Origin: Gilliamella sp. ESL0405 | GTDB taxonomy: Bacteria > Pseudomonadota > Gammaproteobacteria > Enterobacterales > Orbaceae | Direction of reading: 5' to 3' | Length of the DNA stretch: 64,000 bases | Assembly: GCF_019469205.1 (NCBI RefSeq) | Contig: NZ_CP048265.1 | Coordinates: 806,001 to 870,000, forward strand | In this document: positions 27,775 to 38,400 of the stretch, piece after piece | Numbering within the stretch: position 1 is the stretch's first letter | Layout of the letters: each line of letters starts with the position of its first letter | The notes under the pieces: generated by a model | The model's database searches: none | The model's input: only the letters and a program-made list of their open reading frames with translations | Told to the model about the DNA's origin: nothing | Program-made: the position numbers and the translations under genes

Positions 27775-29997
27775 TTAATAGGTGTAGGCAAAACCAACGC
27801 CCAAGGTTATACCCCTGCCTGGCGAGCCAATAGTGGCATCTGGGCCGTCTGGGAACATGGCAGGTATGTAGTAGCCCCATAGGTCATAGGTTTTATTTAA
27901 GAGGTTGTCGCCCCATACATAAACCTCGGCGTTATCACCTTTAACCGAAATTCGTGCATCGAGTTTGTTATAAGGTTTTAAACCAAAGTTATTTTGCACA
28001 TCTGCTTTACGTGAACCGATATAGCGGTTGGTTATTCTGGTTTCTAATGTTAGCCCAGCTATATTGAGTGGCACGCTGTGCAGCACCGTTAAGTTGGCAT
28101 TCCATTTGGCTGTATCGGGTACATAGTTATGTTTTTTAACTTCGGCTAAACTTTCGGTAGGAGTGCCTACAATTTTAGCGTTGGTGTAGCCTATGCCGCC
28201 TATAATTTCTAAATTCCAAGGTGTTTTCCAAAAGCCATCTAACTCTGCACCAAAGCTGCGAGTGTCATAATTTTCAACTACCGAAACAAAGGTAGCAGGG
28301 TTATAGGCCATTAGATGCTCACGTTTGGTATCGTTATAGAATAGGGCAGTATTTAGTCCTAATGTACTGGTGTCATTTTCAAGTTTTAGGCCTACTTCAT
28401 AAGCATTTACATAGGCTGATTTATACGCTTGATCTGATATGCCTAAGGCCGCAAAGTCGGTTCCTTCGTCATTAAAACCGCCTGTTTTATAACCTCTTGA
28501 GTAGAGTGCATAAAGGGTGGCGTTATCGTTTAATAGGTAGTTAAAACCTAAGCGACCAGTAGTATAGTGATCGGTTAATTTCTGTTTATCAAAAGCCATC
28601 AATGGTGTACCAGGAGGTGTCGCACCTGCATAGATAGCGTTAGCATTCCATTTGGCTTGATAGTTTTTCTTTTCGTAAGATTGGCGAATACCCGCAGTCA
28701 CTTTAAATTTATCGGTGATGGGGTAAGTTACCTCGCCAAATACGCCGATATTATCAGTTTTAAATTTTCTTCTAATATTGGCGTTCATTGGGTTAGTAGT
28801 GTAAAAAACATCTGCTACGTCATAGGTTTCTCTATGGCGGTGATTAGTGTAGTAGTTAATACCTGCTACCCAGAAAATAGGTGCTTCTGGTTTAGAAGAG
28901 ATTCTTAACTCTTGGTTAAAAAGATTTTCTTTAGTTAAAAATGACCAGTTAGAAGGTGGTCTCATACCGACTAAATGGTTGTATAAATCGCCTTCATAAA
29001 TTGGAGATTTAGTATCATGCTTGGTATAAGAATAGCCCGTAATAGAAGTTAATAGGGTATTATCAAGTTCATGTTCTACTTTTAAATTAAAGCGATAGAT
29101 ATTTTTTTCGCTTTTATCACTACCGTTAGGAATATCGATTTTAGGGTGATGGCTATAAGGACGCATCATATACATATTATCCATACCCATCGCATCTTCT
29201 ACTTCGGTGGTGAATAATACAGAAGTAGCCACCGATGGCTCCCATAATAATGAGCCTCTTGCCATTTTATTTCTAAGAATACTAACAGGCTTATTATCGT
29301 AACGATTATCTAAGATACTGTCTGCTTCATCATAACGAACCGCAAAACGACCACTTAACATATCGTTTAAAGGGCCGCTAATAACTCCTTCAGTTAGCTT
29401 CTGGTGGTCCTGTCCTAGCTCTGTTCTAAAGCCTGCTTCTAAATAACGGGTTGGTTTATTAGAAATAATATTAATCGCACCTGCTTCACTATTGCGACCA
29501 AATAGTGTTCCTTGTGGACCTTTTAGTACTTCTATACGTTCTACATCGAGTAAGTTGAGGGTGGTATTGTTAATGGATTGTGGCATGCCATCAACATTGA
29601 TACTCACTGAGCTGTCATCACCACTCATTGGCAGAATAGAACCTACACCACGCATTCGAATAGATTTAGCCCCACCCATATTACTAATTACCTGTACCCC
29701 CACCGTATCGTTTAACGCTTTTTCTAAGGTGGTTTCTCTTTTTTCAGTAATTTGTTTGTCATCAATAATGTTAATGGTAAAGGGAATATCTTTGGCAGAC
29801 TCTTTAACATGCCGCGCAGTAACAGTAAGTTGATCTAAATGAATAGCTTCATCTTCTTCGTCAATAGTTTCTGCTACCGCACTAAAGGATAAGCAAAAGG
29901 CACTGGCCAATAGCAAATTATTGGTTACTTTACTTTTATTAAAACAAACTAAAGACTGGTTGGTTAAGGTGTTAGTTAAAGCTAGTTTGTATCTCAT
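27775..29997 (-). CDS. TonB-dependent siderophore receptor
   Basis: The 740-residue outer-membrane receptor has a signal peptide ending near residue 43 (AVAET), a TonB box-like LDQLTVTAR, a plug domain with GVQVISNMGGAKSIRMRGVG and VERIEVLKGPQGTLFGRNS, and a 22-strand-type barrel ending in an aromatic residue (VGFAYTY). Several stretches are of FyuA type (yersiniabactin receptor), for example SINVDGMPQSINNTTLNLLD. It imports the ferric siderophore using TonB energy. It is embedded in the biosynthetic operon between thioesterase and reductase genes, so synthesis and uptake are coregulated. AGGAGAAAT precedes the ATG. Confidence 0.92.
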   Translation of the reverse strand: MRYKLALTNTLTNQSLVCFNKSKVTNNLLLASAFCLSFSAVAETIDEEDEAIHLDQLTVTARHVKESAKDIPFTINIIDDKQITEKRETTLEKALNDTVGVQVISNMGGAKSIRMRGVGSILPMSGDDSSVSINVDGMPQSINNTTLNLLDVERIEVLKGPQGTLFGRNSEAGAINIISNKPTRYLEAGFRTELGQDHQKLTEGVISGPLNDMLSGRFAVRYDEADSILDNRYDNKPVSILRNKMARGSLLWEPSVATSVLFTTEVEDAMGMDNMYMMRPYSHHPKIDIPNGSDKSEKNIYRFNLKVEHELDNTLLTSITGYSYTKHDTKSPIYEGDLYNHLVGMRPPSNWSFLTKENLFNQELRISSKPEAPIFWVAGINYYTNHRHRETYDVADVFYTTNPMNANIRRKFKTDNIGVFGEVTYPITDKFKVTAGIRQSYEKKNYQAKWNANAIYAGATPPGTPLMAFDKQKLTDHYTTGRLGFNYLLNDNATLYALYSRGYKTGGFNDEGTDFAALGISDQAYKSAYVNAYEVGLKLENDTSTLGLNTALFYNDTKREHLMAYNPATFVSVVENYDTRSFGAELDGFWKTPWNLEIIGGIGYTNAKIVGTPTESLAEVKKHNYVPDTAKWNANLTVLHSVPLNIAGLTLETRITNRYIGSRKADVQNNFGLKPYNKLDARISVKGDNAEVYVWGDNLLNKTYDLWGYYIPAMFPDGPDATIGSPGRGITLGVGFAYTY

Positions 29998-30046
29998 ATA
30001 TTTCTCCTAAAATCACACATAAAAGTGTTACTGCAATGCTTTGTAT

Positions 30047-30859
30047 TTAAGGGGTCATCGTCCATTGGTAGTGGCTTGTCATTTGTTGCTTAGCTATTTT
30101 GAGTAGTGCTTGAATAACCTTTGCTTGTTCCTCTATTAGATAGAAATGGTTGCCCTGAAAATATTCACAATGAAAGTTTTTGGTAGTTTGTTGTTGCCAA
30201 GCGAGTGCTTGCTCCTCAGTAAGTTCGGTATCCTGTCTAGCGATAAAAGTGGTTAGCGGGATATCAAGCGGGAGACTGTTTGGCTTTGGTCGCCATGATT
30301 CAATTAACTGGTAATCATTTCTAATAATAGGTAATAGCATTTGTGCTAGTTCAGGGTGAGTAGCTAACGAAAACTGGGTGCCATTTAGTTTTTCTAACTC
30401 ATCTAATAATGCTTGATCAGAATCGAGGTGTAATGAACTTGTATTCTTATGAGTAGGTGCTTCACTGGCTGATATCACGAGCTGATAGGGCAGTGGTAAG
30501 TTGCATTCACGTAGTGCTAAACACAGTTCATAAACAATATAACCGCCCATACTGTGACCGAATAATAGATAGGGTTTATCTAATAGCTGCTGTTCAGTTA
30601 AGGCGATTATTAAGCCATCGATTAGTTCATCCATATTGTTGATTAGCGGCTCTGCTAAGCGTTCTTCACGGCCTGGATATTGAATAGTCACTAGCTCTAT
30701 CGAGCTAGGCAAGGTCATCGTCCATTTTTTAAAGAAGCTAGCACAGCCACCTGCATGGGGTAAGCAGATAATCCGTTGTTTAGCTTGAGGCTGTGGTTGG
30801 TAAATTCGCCACCATGCCGCTTTTTGTTTAGTCACATTGAATGAGGCCACACTATTCAT
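30047..30859 (-). CDS. Type II thioesterase (PchC/YbtT-like)
   Basis: The 270-residue alpha/beta hydrolase has LPHAGGCASFFKKW (oxyanion region), the nucleophile Ser in FGHSMGGYIVYEL and the catalytic His in GNHFYLIEE. This is the pattern of stand-alone editing thioesterases in NRPS clusters, which remove wrong or stalled groups from carrier proteins. Its start overlaps the NRPS stop by 4 bp, so translation is coupled. Because the last NRPS module ends in a reductase, this enzyme is more likely a proofreader than the release enzyme. Confidence 0.9.
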   Translation of the reverse strand: MNSVASFNVTKQKAAWWRIYQPQPQAKQRIICLPHAGGCASFFKKWTMTLPSSIELVTIQYPGREERLAEPLINNMDELIDGLIIALTEQQLLDKPYLLFGHSMGGYIVYELCLALRECNLPLPYQLVISASEAPTHKNTSSLHLDSDQALLDELEKLNGTQFSLATHPELAQMLLPIIRNDYQLIESWRPKPNSLPLDIPLTTFIARQDTELTEEQALAWQQQTTKNFHCEYFQGNHFYLIEEQAKVIQALLKIAKQQMTSHYQWTMTP

Positions 30860-33800
30860 TGTGACTCCTTGTTATTAAACTTATTAATCAGTGGGATAAA
30901 GTAATCTTTGCTCACTTTAAAAGCTGTGATATCGAATGATTGGTTAGCTTCGATTAAATTTTCCATACCATATTGGTGATGGCCACCGTTATCCATACCC
31001 TCTTTAAAGTAGAGGTTAATAAATCCTGCCACAAAGTTATCCTGCAACTTTTGTTGCCATTCAGTAAATTCAAAGCCTTGTAATTGGCAGCCTAGCTCAA
31101 TAAACCAATGGTAGATTTGTTCTACATTTAAACTATCCGCTGAAACTAAATGGAAGTTCTTACTATTGCCGTAGTTGGTTTGGGTAATGGCGGTTATACT
31201 CTGTGCTACAAAATCAACGGGCACTAAATTAACTTTTAGGCTGGAGTGTGGGTAGGCAGCAATATCCAAACACGCTTTATAGAATTTTAAGAAAGCGTCA
31301 TCATTAATAAATGGCGTCTCAGTATCTGCCCATGTGATGGTGGCAGGGCGCATAATATTAATAGGAACACCTTGCTCTCTTGCTAGATAGAAAATATTTT
31401 CTGCCATAATCTTGGATTGCTCGTAAGTTAATTCAAGATCACGCCAGCGAGTAATAGTGGTTGTTTCAGCTACAGGCTGATTTTCATCATGTTCAGTTAA
31501 GGCATGATGTACCGCAATAGTGGAAACATAGTTAATTTGTTTAACTTTACTGGTAGTAGCTAGTTGTAGAATATTGGTAGCGCCTTGCACATTGGTAGGG
31601 AACAGGCTACTTAATGGATCCATTAAATTAATAATGGAGGCATTATGGATAATAATATCAATCTCATTAGCTAATCGTTGATAATGCTCTGCCGTTAGCC
31701 CTAAGTTATCTTTATCCACCGCACCACAAAATACCTTAATACGGTTTTCTGCATCAGACAGTGCTACACCTTTTTCCGCAGCAGCTTTAAAAAGACGATT
31801 AAACCCTTGCGCCTCATCTTCTGCCCGTAATAAACAGTAGATGGTATAATTGGTTTTTTGTAATAGAGTACTTAAGGTATAAATACCTAAATAGCCTGAA
31901 GCGCCCGTGAGTAAGATGTTTTGTGGGCTATGGGCAAGGTTAAAAGGGCTAGCGTCAGCAAGATTACTCATGGCTTGGTTAGCCATCGCGGTTAAATCAA
32001 TACTTTCTAACCATTTATTTTTTGTATCATTACTATTTCTTAAGGCGGTTGCCATATTAGCGAAGACACTATTATTAAAAATAAGCTCTAAAGTAGCAGG
32101 GTAACCTCTAGCTAGTAAGATGCTAAGTAAGTTAATCGCCGATAAGCTAGAGCCGCCTACTTGGAAAAAGTCATCTTGCCTTGAGACTTGCGTTATTTTT
32201 AATAGCTCTTGCCAAACACTGGCTAAATCTTGCTCTATTGGATCATCCGTAGGTTCTTCAAACAGTTGGCTAGTGGTGGTATGGGTTTCAGCAAATAGTT
32301 TAGCTAGCTGCTTACGATCTACTTTACCGTTGCTACTGAGTGGTAATTGTTGGTAAATATCAATTCGCTCAGGAATCATATAATCAGGTAAATCGGCAGC
32401 CAGTTGTTGTTTAACGTGGGCTATAAAATCTTGTTGCGCTGTGGCTGCTGATTCTTCAATAACTATAGCAGCGGCTAAACTGCTAGCATCAGCAATAGGT
32501 ATGGCAACCGCTTGTTTAATAGCGGGGATATGAGTGAGGGCTGCTTCGATCTCACCTAGCTCGATACGATATCCCCTAATTTTAGTTTGATTATCTTCAC
32601 GACCTAAAATCTCAATTAAACCTGATGCTGTGTAAAAACCGATATCGCCCGATTTATAAAGCCTTTGCCCTGTAATAGGGTGGCTAATAAACCGATAAGC
32701 GGTTTGCTCGTTATCTGCCACATAGCTATCTGCTAAACCATGGCCTGCAATATACATTTCGCCCACTACATAATCAGGGCATTGTTCAAGGCGCTCATTT
32801 AAAATATAGATTTGATGGTTAGTCAGTGGTTTACCATAAGGAATACGAATAGTTTGCTTAGTAAAACTTTGTTGGATGGGGTAGTTAACACACCAAATAG
32901 ACGTTTCCGTAGGGCCACCTAAACTAATCAGTTGTAGTTTTGGTAAATATTCATTAACTAAGGCAGGCAACGTAACAGGGATTTTATCGCCTGATAAAAA
33001 TGCACTATGCAGACTGCTTAAATTTAAATGGGCATCCCATTCCAACCAGTTAATTAACATCTGCATTTGTGCAGGTACAGAATTCCAACGGGTAATTTGA
33101 TGCTGTTCAATTAACTTGCCCCAATGTTCTGGGCTAGTTCTTTGCTCAGCATTAGGTAACACTAAACAAGCGCCTGCTGCTAAAGTGCCGAATATATCCC
33201 ATACCGATAAATCAAAACTAAAACTGGCAAGGCCGAGAGTTTTATCCTGATGGTTAACAGCAAAACGTTTATTAATTTCAGCTACCGTATTCCACGCCGC
33301 AAAGTGGCTAACCATAACCCCTTTAGGTCTACCCGTGGTGCCTGAGGTAAAAATAATATAGCCCGTTCTTTTAGTAGCTTCGGGTTGTTGTTGGTAGTTG
33401 TTTATAAATTGTTTAAAGGCGCTAGTAATAGTTGCTTGGTCAATATCAGCCATGGCTTTTGGTTGAGTAATTAATAGCGGCTTAATATTAGTTGGCCAGC
33501 TTTCAGCAAGGTGGTTACTATTGGTGATAATTAATTTTATAGTAGCATCTTCTAAAATAGCTTGTTTTCGTGCCATGGGTTGGTGGCTTTCAATAGGCAC
33601 ATAAGTGGCATCTGCTAGTAATACGCCTAGTACCGCCGCTATTTGCGCGGCTGATTTTTCCATTACAATGGCAATATTATCACCTGCTTGACAACCTGCT
33701 TGTTGTAGCTCCTGGCTAACTGCTAGCGCCTGTTCTGCCAGTTGTAAATAGGTGAGCTGATAGTCACTTGCAATAACGGCTATTGCATTAGGTCTAATCA

Positions 33801-35433
33801 ATACCTGTTGGCAAAAGTCAGCATGTAGCAATTGTGGTTGATAGGCGGTAAAGGTATCGTTTAATTGCGTGTGGCGCTGTTGCATGGCACTTGGTAATTT
33901 AACTACCGAGCTTTGCTGCCATAAGCTATCATCGTCAGCTAGATTATTTAATAGCTCGGTTAGCGCGCTAAAGGCTGCTTCGGCCATTCCTTCTGGAAAA
34001 ATACCTTGCCTAACATCCCAATCAAGCTGTAGGGTGCCATAGCGTTCAGTGGTTTGGCAATCTAGCCATACTTGTGGGGTTTGGGTAATGCCATAATGCA
34101 GTTTAGCATTCTGCATAAATTCATTGGCTGAGAGTTTGTCTGCTTTAACGCCTAGGGTACTGGTATAAACTACAGGCACTAAGATATTCTGTTGCCGTTG
34201 TTGGTTCATTGCCCGTAGTACATCTATCCCTGTAAATTCGTTATGCTCAAGATCTTGCCATAGTTGCTGTTGCAAGACCTGGCTGCGCTCGCTAAAACTC
34301 TGTTGGGGGTCATTTCTAACACCCAGTACATTAACTGCAATAAAGTCACCAACAATATTATGTACCCCTGCGTAATCAATGGGTCTATTAAATAAGGTTA
34401 GATTAATACAAAGCTCTGGATGGCGTGACCAGCGCGCCAATATATCCGTGAAAGCAGTTAATACCACACTTGAGGGAGTGAGCTTACGGCTAGTAGCTTT
34501 ATGGCTAAGCGCTTGCCACCGTTGATTGGTTAATGCAAAGTGATAGCGATCAAAGCGTACGGGGTCAGTTTGTTGTTTGTTATTAGTGGTTACAGGTAAT
34601 TCTGGCGGAAGAGGCATAGTAGCTAATTGCTCAAGCCAGTATTGTTGATGTTTTTCATAACGCTGTTTATAGAGGGGGTTATTAAAGGCTTGTTTTTTAG
34701 CCAATACTACATCACGAAAAGTAATGGGTAGTTCTGGTAAGCTTGCAACTCCATGTTGATAAGCCTCACCAAGTTCAGCCAGTAAAACTTGAATGCTAGC
34801 AAAATCGGCAATTAATAAGTCGATAGAAAAATGTAAAATAGCACCTTCTGCGGTATGGCTTAAGCGCAAGTCAAACAATGGCCAGTTAGCAGGGTCATAA
34901 CAGCGATGAGAAAGTTGTTCTCTAATAGTTAATAACTGCTGTTCGGTATGTTGTGTGTCTAGCTGAGTAAAATCATTTTCAATTAATGGGGGCAGGGTGA
35001 CTTCAGCTAACACTTGTTGGGTACCATCAGCCAGAATAATCGCCCTTAACATATCATGGCGCATAATAAGGCCATGCCAAGCTGCTTGTAGTTTGCTAGC
35101 ATCTGTTTTCGGCAAGGCTAGTTCAATATAACTATGGCAACCTACACCACCATATTCATAAAGATTACTGCGACCCACCATATAGGCTAACTGGAGATCA
35201 GTGAGCGGGAAGGGTTGATAGCGCCCGTCAGCATCATGCACAATAGCGCTGTTATTGATATTTTGTAGATATTCAATAATGGCTAGTTTATTGGCAGTTA
35301 AATGTTGTTTGTGGTGGTCAGTAATCACCCCTGCTGGCGCTTTAAATTTTAGCTGTTCACCTTCTGCCCAGAGTAAAACACCTTGCGAGGATAATTCTGT
35401 TACTAATGTTTCTACCATTATTGCTTTATTCAT
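30856..35433 (-). CDS. NRPS 2: docking domain-Cy-A(Cys-like)-PCP-reductase
   Basis: This 1525-residue termination protein has, in order: a TubC-type N-terminal docking domain (1-60, with GVLLWAEGEQLKFKAPAG); a heterocyclization domain (about 72-500) with the full motif D205-LLIA-D210-FA-S213; an adenylation domain (about 525-1010) whose pocket residues read by eye as D-L-W-N-F-S-L-I-W-K, close to cysteine codes; a carrier domain with the Ser in GGSSLSA; and a thioester reductase domain (about 1140-1525) with TGASGYLG and YEQSK. It should add a cysteine, cyclise it to a thiazoline and release the chain as aldehyde or alcohol with NAD(P)H. It overlaps its neighbours by 4 bp on both sides. Confidence 0.9.
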   Translation of the reverse strand: MNKAIMVETLVTELSSQGVLLWAEGEQLKFKAPAGVITDHHKQHLTANKLAIIEYLQNINNSAIVHDADGRYQPFPLTDLQLAYMVGRSNLYEYGGVGCHSYIELALPKTDASKLQAAWHGLIMRHDMLRAIILADGTQQVLAEVTLPPLIENDFTQLDTQHTEQQLLTIREQLSHRCYDPANWPLFDLRLSHTAEGAILHFSIDLLIADFASIQVLLAELGEAYQHGVASLPELPITFRDVVLAKKQAFNNPLYKQRYEKHQQYWLEQLATMPLPPELPVTTNNKQQTDPVRFDRYHFALTNQRWQALSHKATSRKLTPSSVVLTAFTDILARWSRHPELCINLTLFNRPIDYAGVHNIVGDFIAVNVLGVRNDPQQSFSERSQVLQQQLWQDLEHNEFTGIDVLRAMNQQRQQNILVPVVYTSTLGVKADKLSANEFMQNAKLHYGITQTPQVWLDCQTTERYGTLQLDWDVRQGIFPEGMAEAAFSALTELLNNLADDDSLWQQSSVVKLPSAMQQRHTQLNDTFTAYQPQLLHADFCQQVLIRPNAIAVIASDYQLTYLQLAEQALAVSQELQQAGCQAGDNIAIVMEKSAAQIAAVLGVLLADATYVPIESHQPMARKQAILEDATIKLIITNSNHLAESWPTNIKPLLITQPKAMADIDQATITSAFKQFINNYQQQPEATKRTGYIIFTSGTTGRPKGVMVSHFAAWNTVAEINKRFAVNHQDKTLGLASFSFDLSVWDIFGTLAAGACLVLPNAEQRTSPEHWGKLIEQHQITRWNSVPAQMQMLINWLEWDAHLNLSSLHSAFLSGDKIPVTLPALVNEYLPKLQLISLGGPTETSIWCVNYPIQQSFTKQTIRIPYGKPLTNHQIYILNERLEQCPDYVVGEMYIAGHGLADSYVADNEQTAYRFISHPITGQRLYKSGDIGFYTASGLIEILGREDNQTKIRGYRIELGEIEAALTHIPAIKQAVAIPIADASSLAAAIVIEESAATAQQDFIAHVKQQLAADLPDYMIPERIDIYQQLPLSSNGKVDRKQLAKLFAETHTTTSQLFEEPTDDPIEQDLASVWQELLKITQVSRQDDFFQVGGSSLSAINLLSILLARGYPATLELIFNNSVFANMATALRNSNDTKNKWLESIDLTAMANQAMSNLADASPFNLAHSPQNILLTGASGYLGIYTLSTLLQKTNYTIYCLLRAEDEAQGFNRLFKAAAEKGVALSDAENRIKVFCGAVDKDNLGLTAEHYQRLANEIDIIIHNASIINLMDPLSSLFPTNVQGATNILQLATTSKVKQINYVSTIAVHHALTEHDENQPVAETTTITRWRDLELTYEQSKIMAENIFYLAREQGVPINIMRPATITWADTETPFINDDAFLKFYKACLDIAAYPHSSLKVNLVPVDFVAQSITAITQTNYGNSKNFHLVSADSLNVEQIYHWFIELGCQLQGFEFTEWQQKLQDNFVAGFINLYFKEGMDNGGHHQYGMENLIEANQSFDITAFKVSKDYFIPLINKFNNKESQ

Positions 35434-38400
35434 AGCGTTCCTTCCTCAAATAAATTGTCTTCGTCGAATGTATTGGTTTGCCATTGTTGTTTAATATAGT
35501 CACTTAAACTGGCGATAGTTGGCGCAGAAAAAAGTACCCTTAGTGGAATAAGCTCTGGAGTAATATGGCGTTTATGCAGTAGTTGTACGATTTGGGTAGC
35601 GGTTAAGCTATCGCCACCATTTAAAAAGAAATCATCATCACGTGATAAGGTGTGGCAATTTAATACTTCTTGCCACAAATTAGCTATTTGCTGTTCTAGT
35701 TCATCTCGAGGAGGTTCTTTAACTAGGGTTAAGGTGCTGTGGTTAGCTAATTCCTCAATAATGGTTTTACGATCAACTTTACCATTAGCACTCAGCGGTA
35801 AAGTTTGGTAAATCACTAAATTAGTAGGCACCATATAATCAGGTAATAATTGCTGTAACTTCTCCTTGATATGCTGCTCTGCTATGGTCACATCTTGTTG
35901 TAACTGAATAGCTGCTGCTAGATGCACGGGATTGCCAACCGTTACCGCAATAGCTCGAGCAATTTCAGGTAAACTCGCTAAGGCGGATTCAATCTCGCCT
36001 AATTCAATCCGATGGCCTCGCACTTTTACTTGATGGTCAACACGCCCTAAAAATTCTAAGGTACCATCAGCCCAATAGCGACCACGATCACCAGTGCGAT
36101 ACCAACGTTGTCCATCTGCTTCTATAAAGCGTTCAGCGGTTAACGTAGGAGCAGCACAATAACCTAAGGCAACCCCAGCACCCCCAATCCAAAGTTCACC
36201 TGCTACATAATCAGGGCAATCTCTACCTAATGCATCTACTACTCGGTAGCATTGGTTAGTTAAAGGGTAACCATAAGGAATAGAAGACCACTCTTTCGGT
36301 AAGGGGAGGGTTACCTCAAAGGCATTTGACCAGATACTACCCTCGGTAGCACCACCCATAGCGATTAGTTTAGGAAGACCATCACAACACTCAGCTAAAT
36401 GCACAGGTAAATCTAAACCAATCCAGTCACCTGAAAGTAATACTGTTTTTAAAGGTAAACAGCGACTATCATGGCTAGCCACTACCAATAACATATCAAG
36501 TAGAATAGGTACTGAGTTCCAAACCGATACTTGATGCTCATGGACTAACTGCAACCAACTAGCAGCATCTCGGCGTTCATCTTCACTGATTAACACTAAC
36601 CGTCCACCAACGCCCAATAAGCCAAAGATATCAAATACTGATAAATCAAAATCAAGCGCTGAAACAGTTAAGGCACAGCTATTGTCGTCAATGGCATAAC
36701 GCTGATTAATATCGACAATAGTATTTAAAGCCGCTTGGTGGCTAATCTCTACCCCTTTAGGTTCGCCCGTAGAGCCAGAGGTAAAGATAATATAAGCCAA
36801 TGAATTGGTTGCTACTGCTATAGGTTTAGCTAGTGGCTCTAAATCCATTGCTAAGAATGGTGATATAAATTTAAAGTTATCACTTTCAAATAGAGGTTGA
36901 TTAGATAGAACTAAGCTAATCCCTGCAGTATTAAAAATCTTTTGCTGTCTTGCAGGAGGTTGAGTGATTGATATAGGTACATAAGCACCACCCGCAGCAA
37001 GCACACCTAATACTGCCATAATTTGCATAGGGCCACGAGGCAATGAAATAGCGACAGGTTCACCTTGTTGTAGACCATAACTAAGCAATAGGTTAGCTAT
37101 TTGCAAAGCACGCATTGTTAGTTCTTCATAACTAAACTGTTGCTCATTAAAGATAAGGGCTACTTGTTGTGGGTTATTAGCAGCATACTCAAAGATAGGC
37201 GCAATTAAGCTAGTGGTAGGTAACGGAGCGGTAACTGAGTTAACTTGCTTTCTAATTTGTTGTTGAGTAGTAGGTAGTTGCGCTATTAAAGGTTGTTGCC
37301 AATCGTGTTCTAGTAACTGATTTAACAGTTGCATATAACTATCGAACATTGCATCAAGTAAACCCGTAGGAAATAGCTCTTCTACTGCATCCCAAGAGAT
37401 TAATAAACCACCTTGATGTTCATAAAGTTGGTGGTCTAACCAAACTTGTGGCGTTTCTGAGAGGCCACCCCCTGCTAGCTGTAAGAAACCTTGTTGCTCA
37501 CTATCTGCCAGTAAGTCATCTGCAATTCCTAAGGTACTAGTAAAGACTATGGGTAAAGAGGCGGAATTAATCCCTTTATTACGTGCTAACTCTCGTTGCA
37601 CCCAAATAGAAGATATTTCGCGATGATCTAAAGCGCTAGCAAGCTCTTGTTGTAGAGACTGTACTTGTTCTAATAAAGACTTATTAACATTAGGATGATA
37701 AGCAATAGGTAATAAAGAGGTAAAATCCCCTGTTATTTGATAGATTTCTGGATGTACCTCTTGTCTATCAAACAATGTCATATTAATAGTGATCACTTGG
37801 CCACCACTCCATTGACTTAACACTTCGGCATAGGCCAACATAATAATAGCGGAGGGGGTTAGTCCATAATTTTTGGCGATATTGCGTAAAGTGGCTAAAT
37901 TTTGACGACTGAGTTTAGCGCTTTTGCGAATAAATTTTGCTTGTTTAAGTTGTTGCGGATCAATAGCTACAGGTAATTGTGGAGCAGCTGGTAAAGTTGC
38001 CATGCGTTCACGCCAGTAACTTTCTGCTCGTTGGATTGCTTGTGGAGCATGGCTTACTTGAGTAACGTAATCTCTAAAGGAAAGGGTTAATTTAGGTAAC
38101 TGAATATCGAGGTCTTGGTAAAAACTTGCTAATTCTTTAAGTAGCAACTTGATACTAAAGCCATCCAAATTCATATAGTTAAAAATAATAGCTAAATAGC
38201 AACCTTGCTCAGCATAATTAAATGCATGCATAGCAAAGGGTAGCGAATGTTTTTTAGCTTGCTGTTGCTGCCACCATTCAGTTACTTTGCTTTTTATCTC
38301 TGCTAGATCGTTATGTTGTGATTGTGGAATGGTATAAAGCGGCCACTCAGGCAAAATATGTTGTTCTGCTTGCTCAGTAACTGTGGCATGTAACATATCG

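Noticed and set aside
30047-30859. Thioesterase as the chain-release enzyme
   Set aside because: The terminal module has its own reductase domain, and the separate protein has the look of an editing type II thioesterase.
35255-35494. Plus-strand frames opposite the NRPS genes (here and at several other places)
   Set aside because: They lie antisense inside long, clearly coding NRPS frames and carry no motifs; they are shadows.
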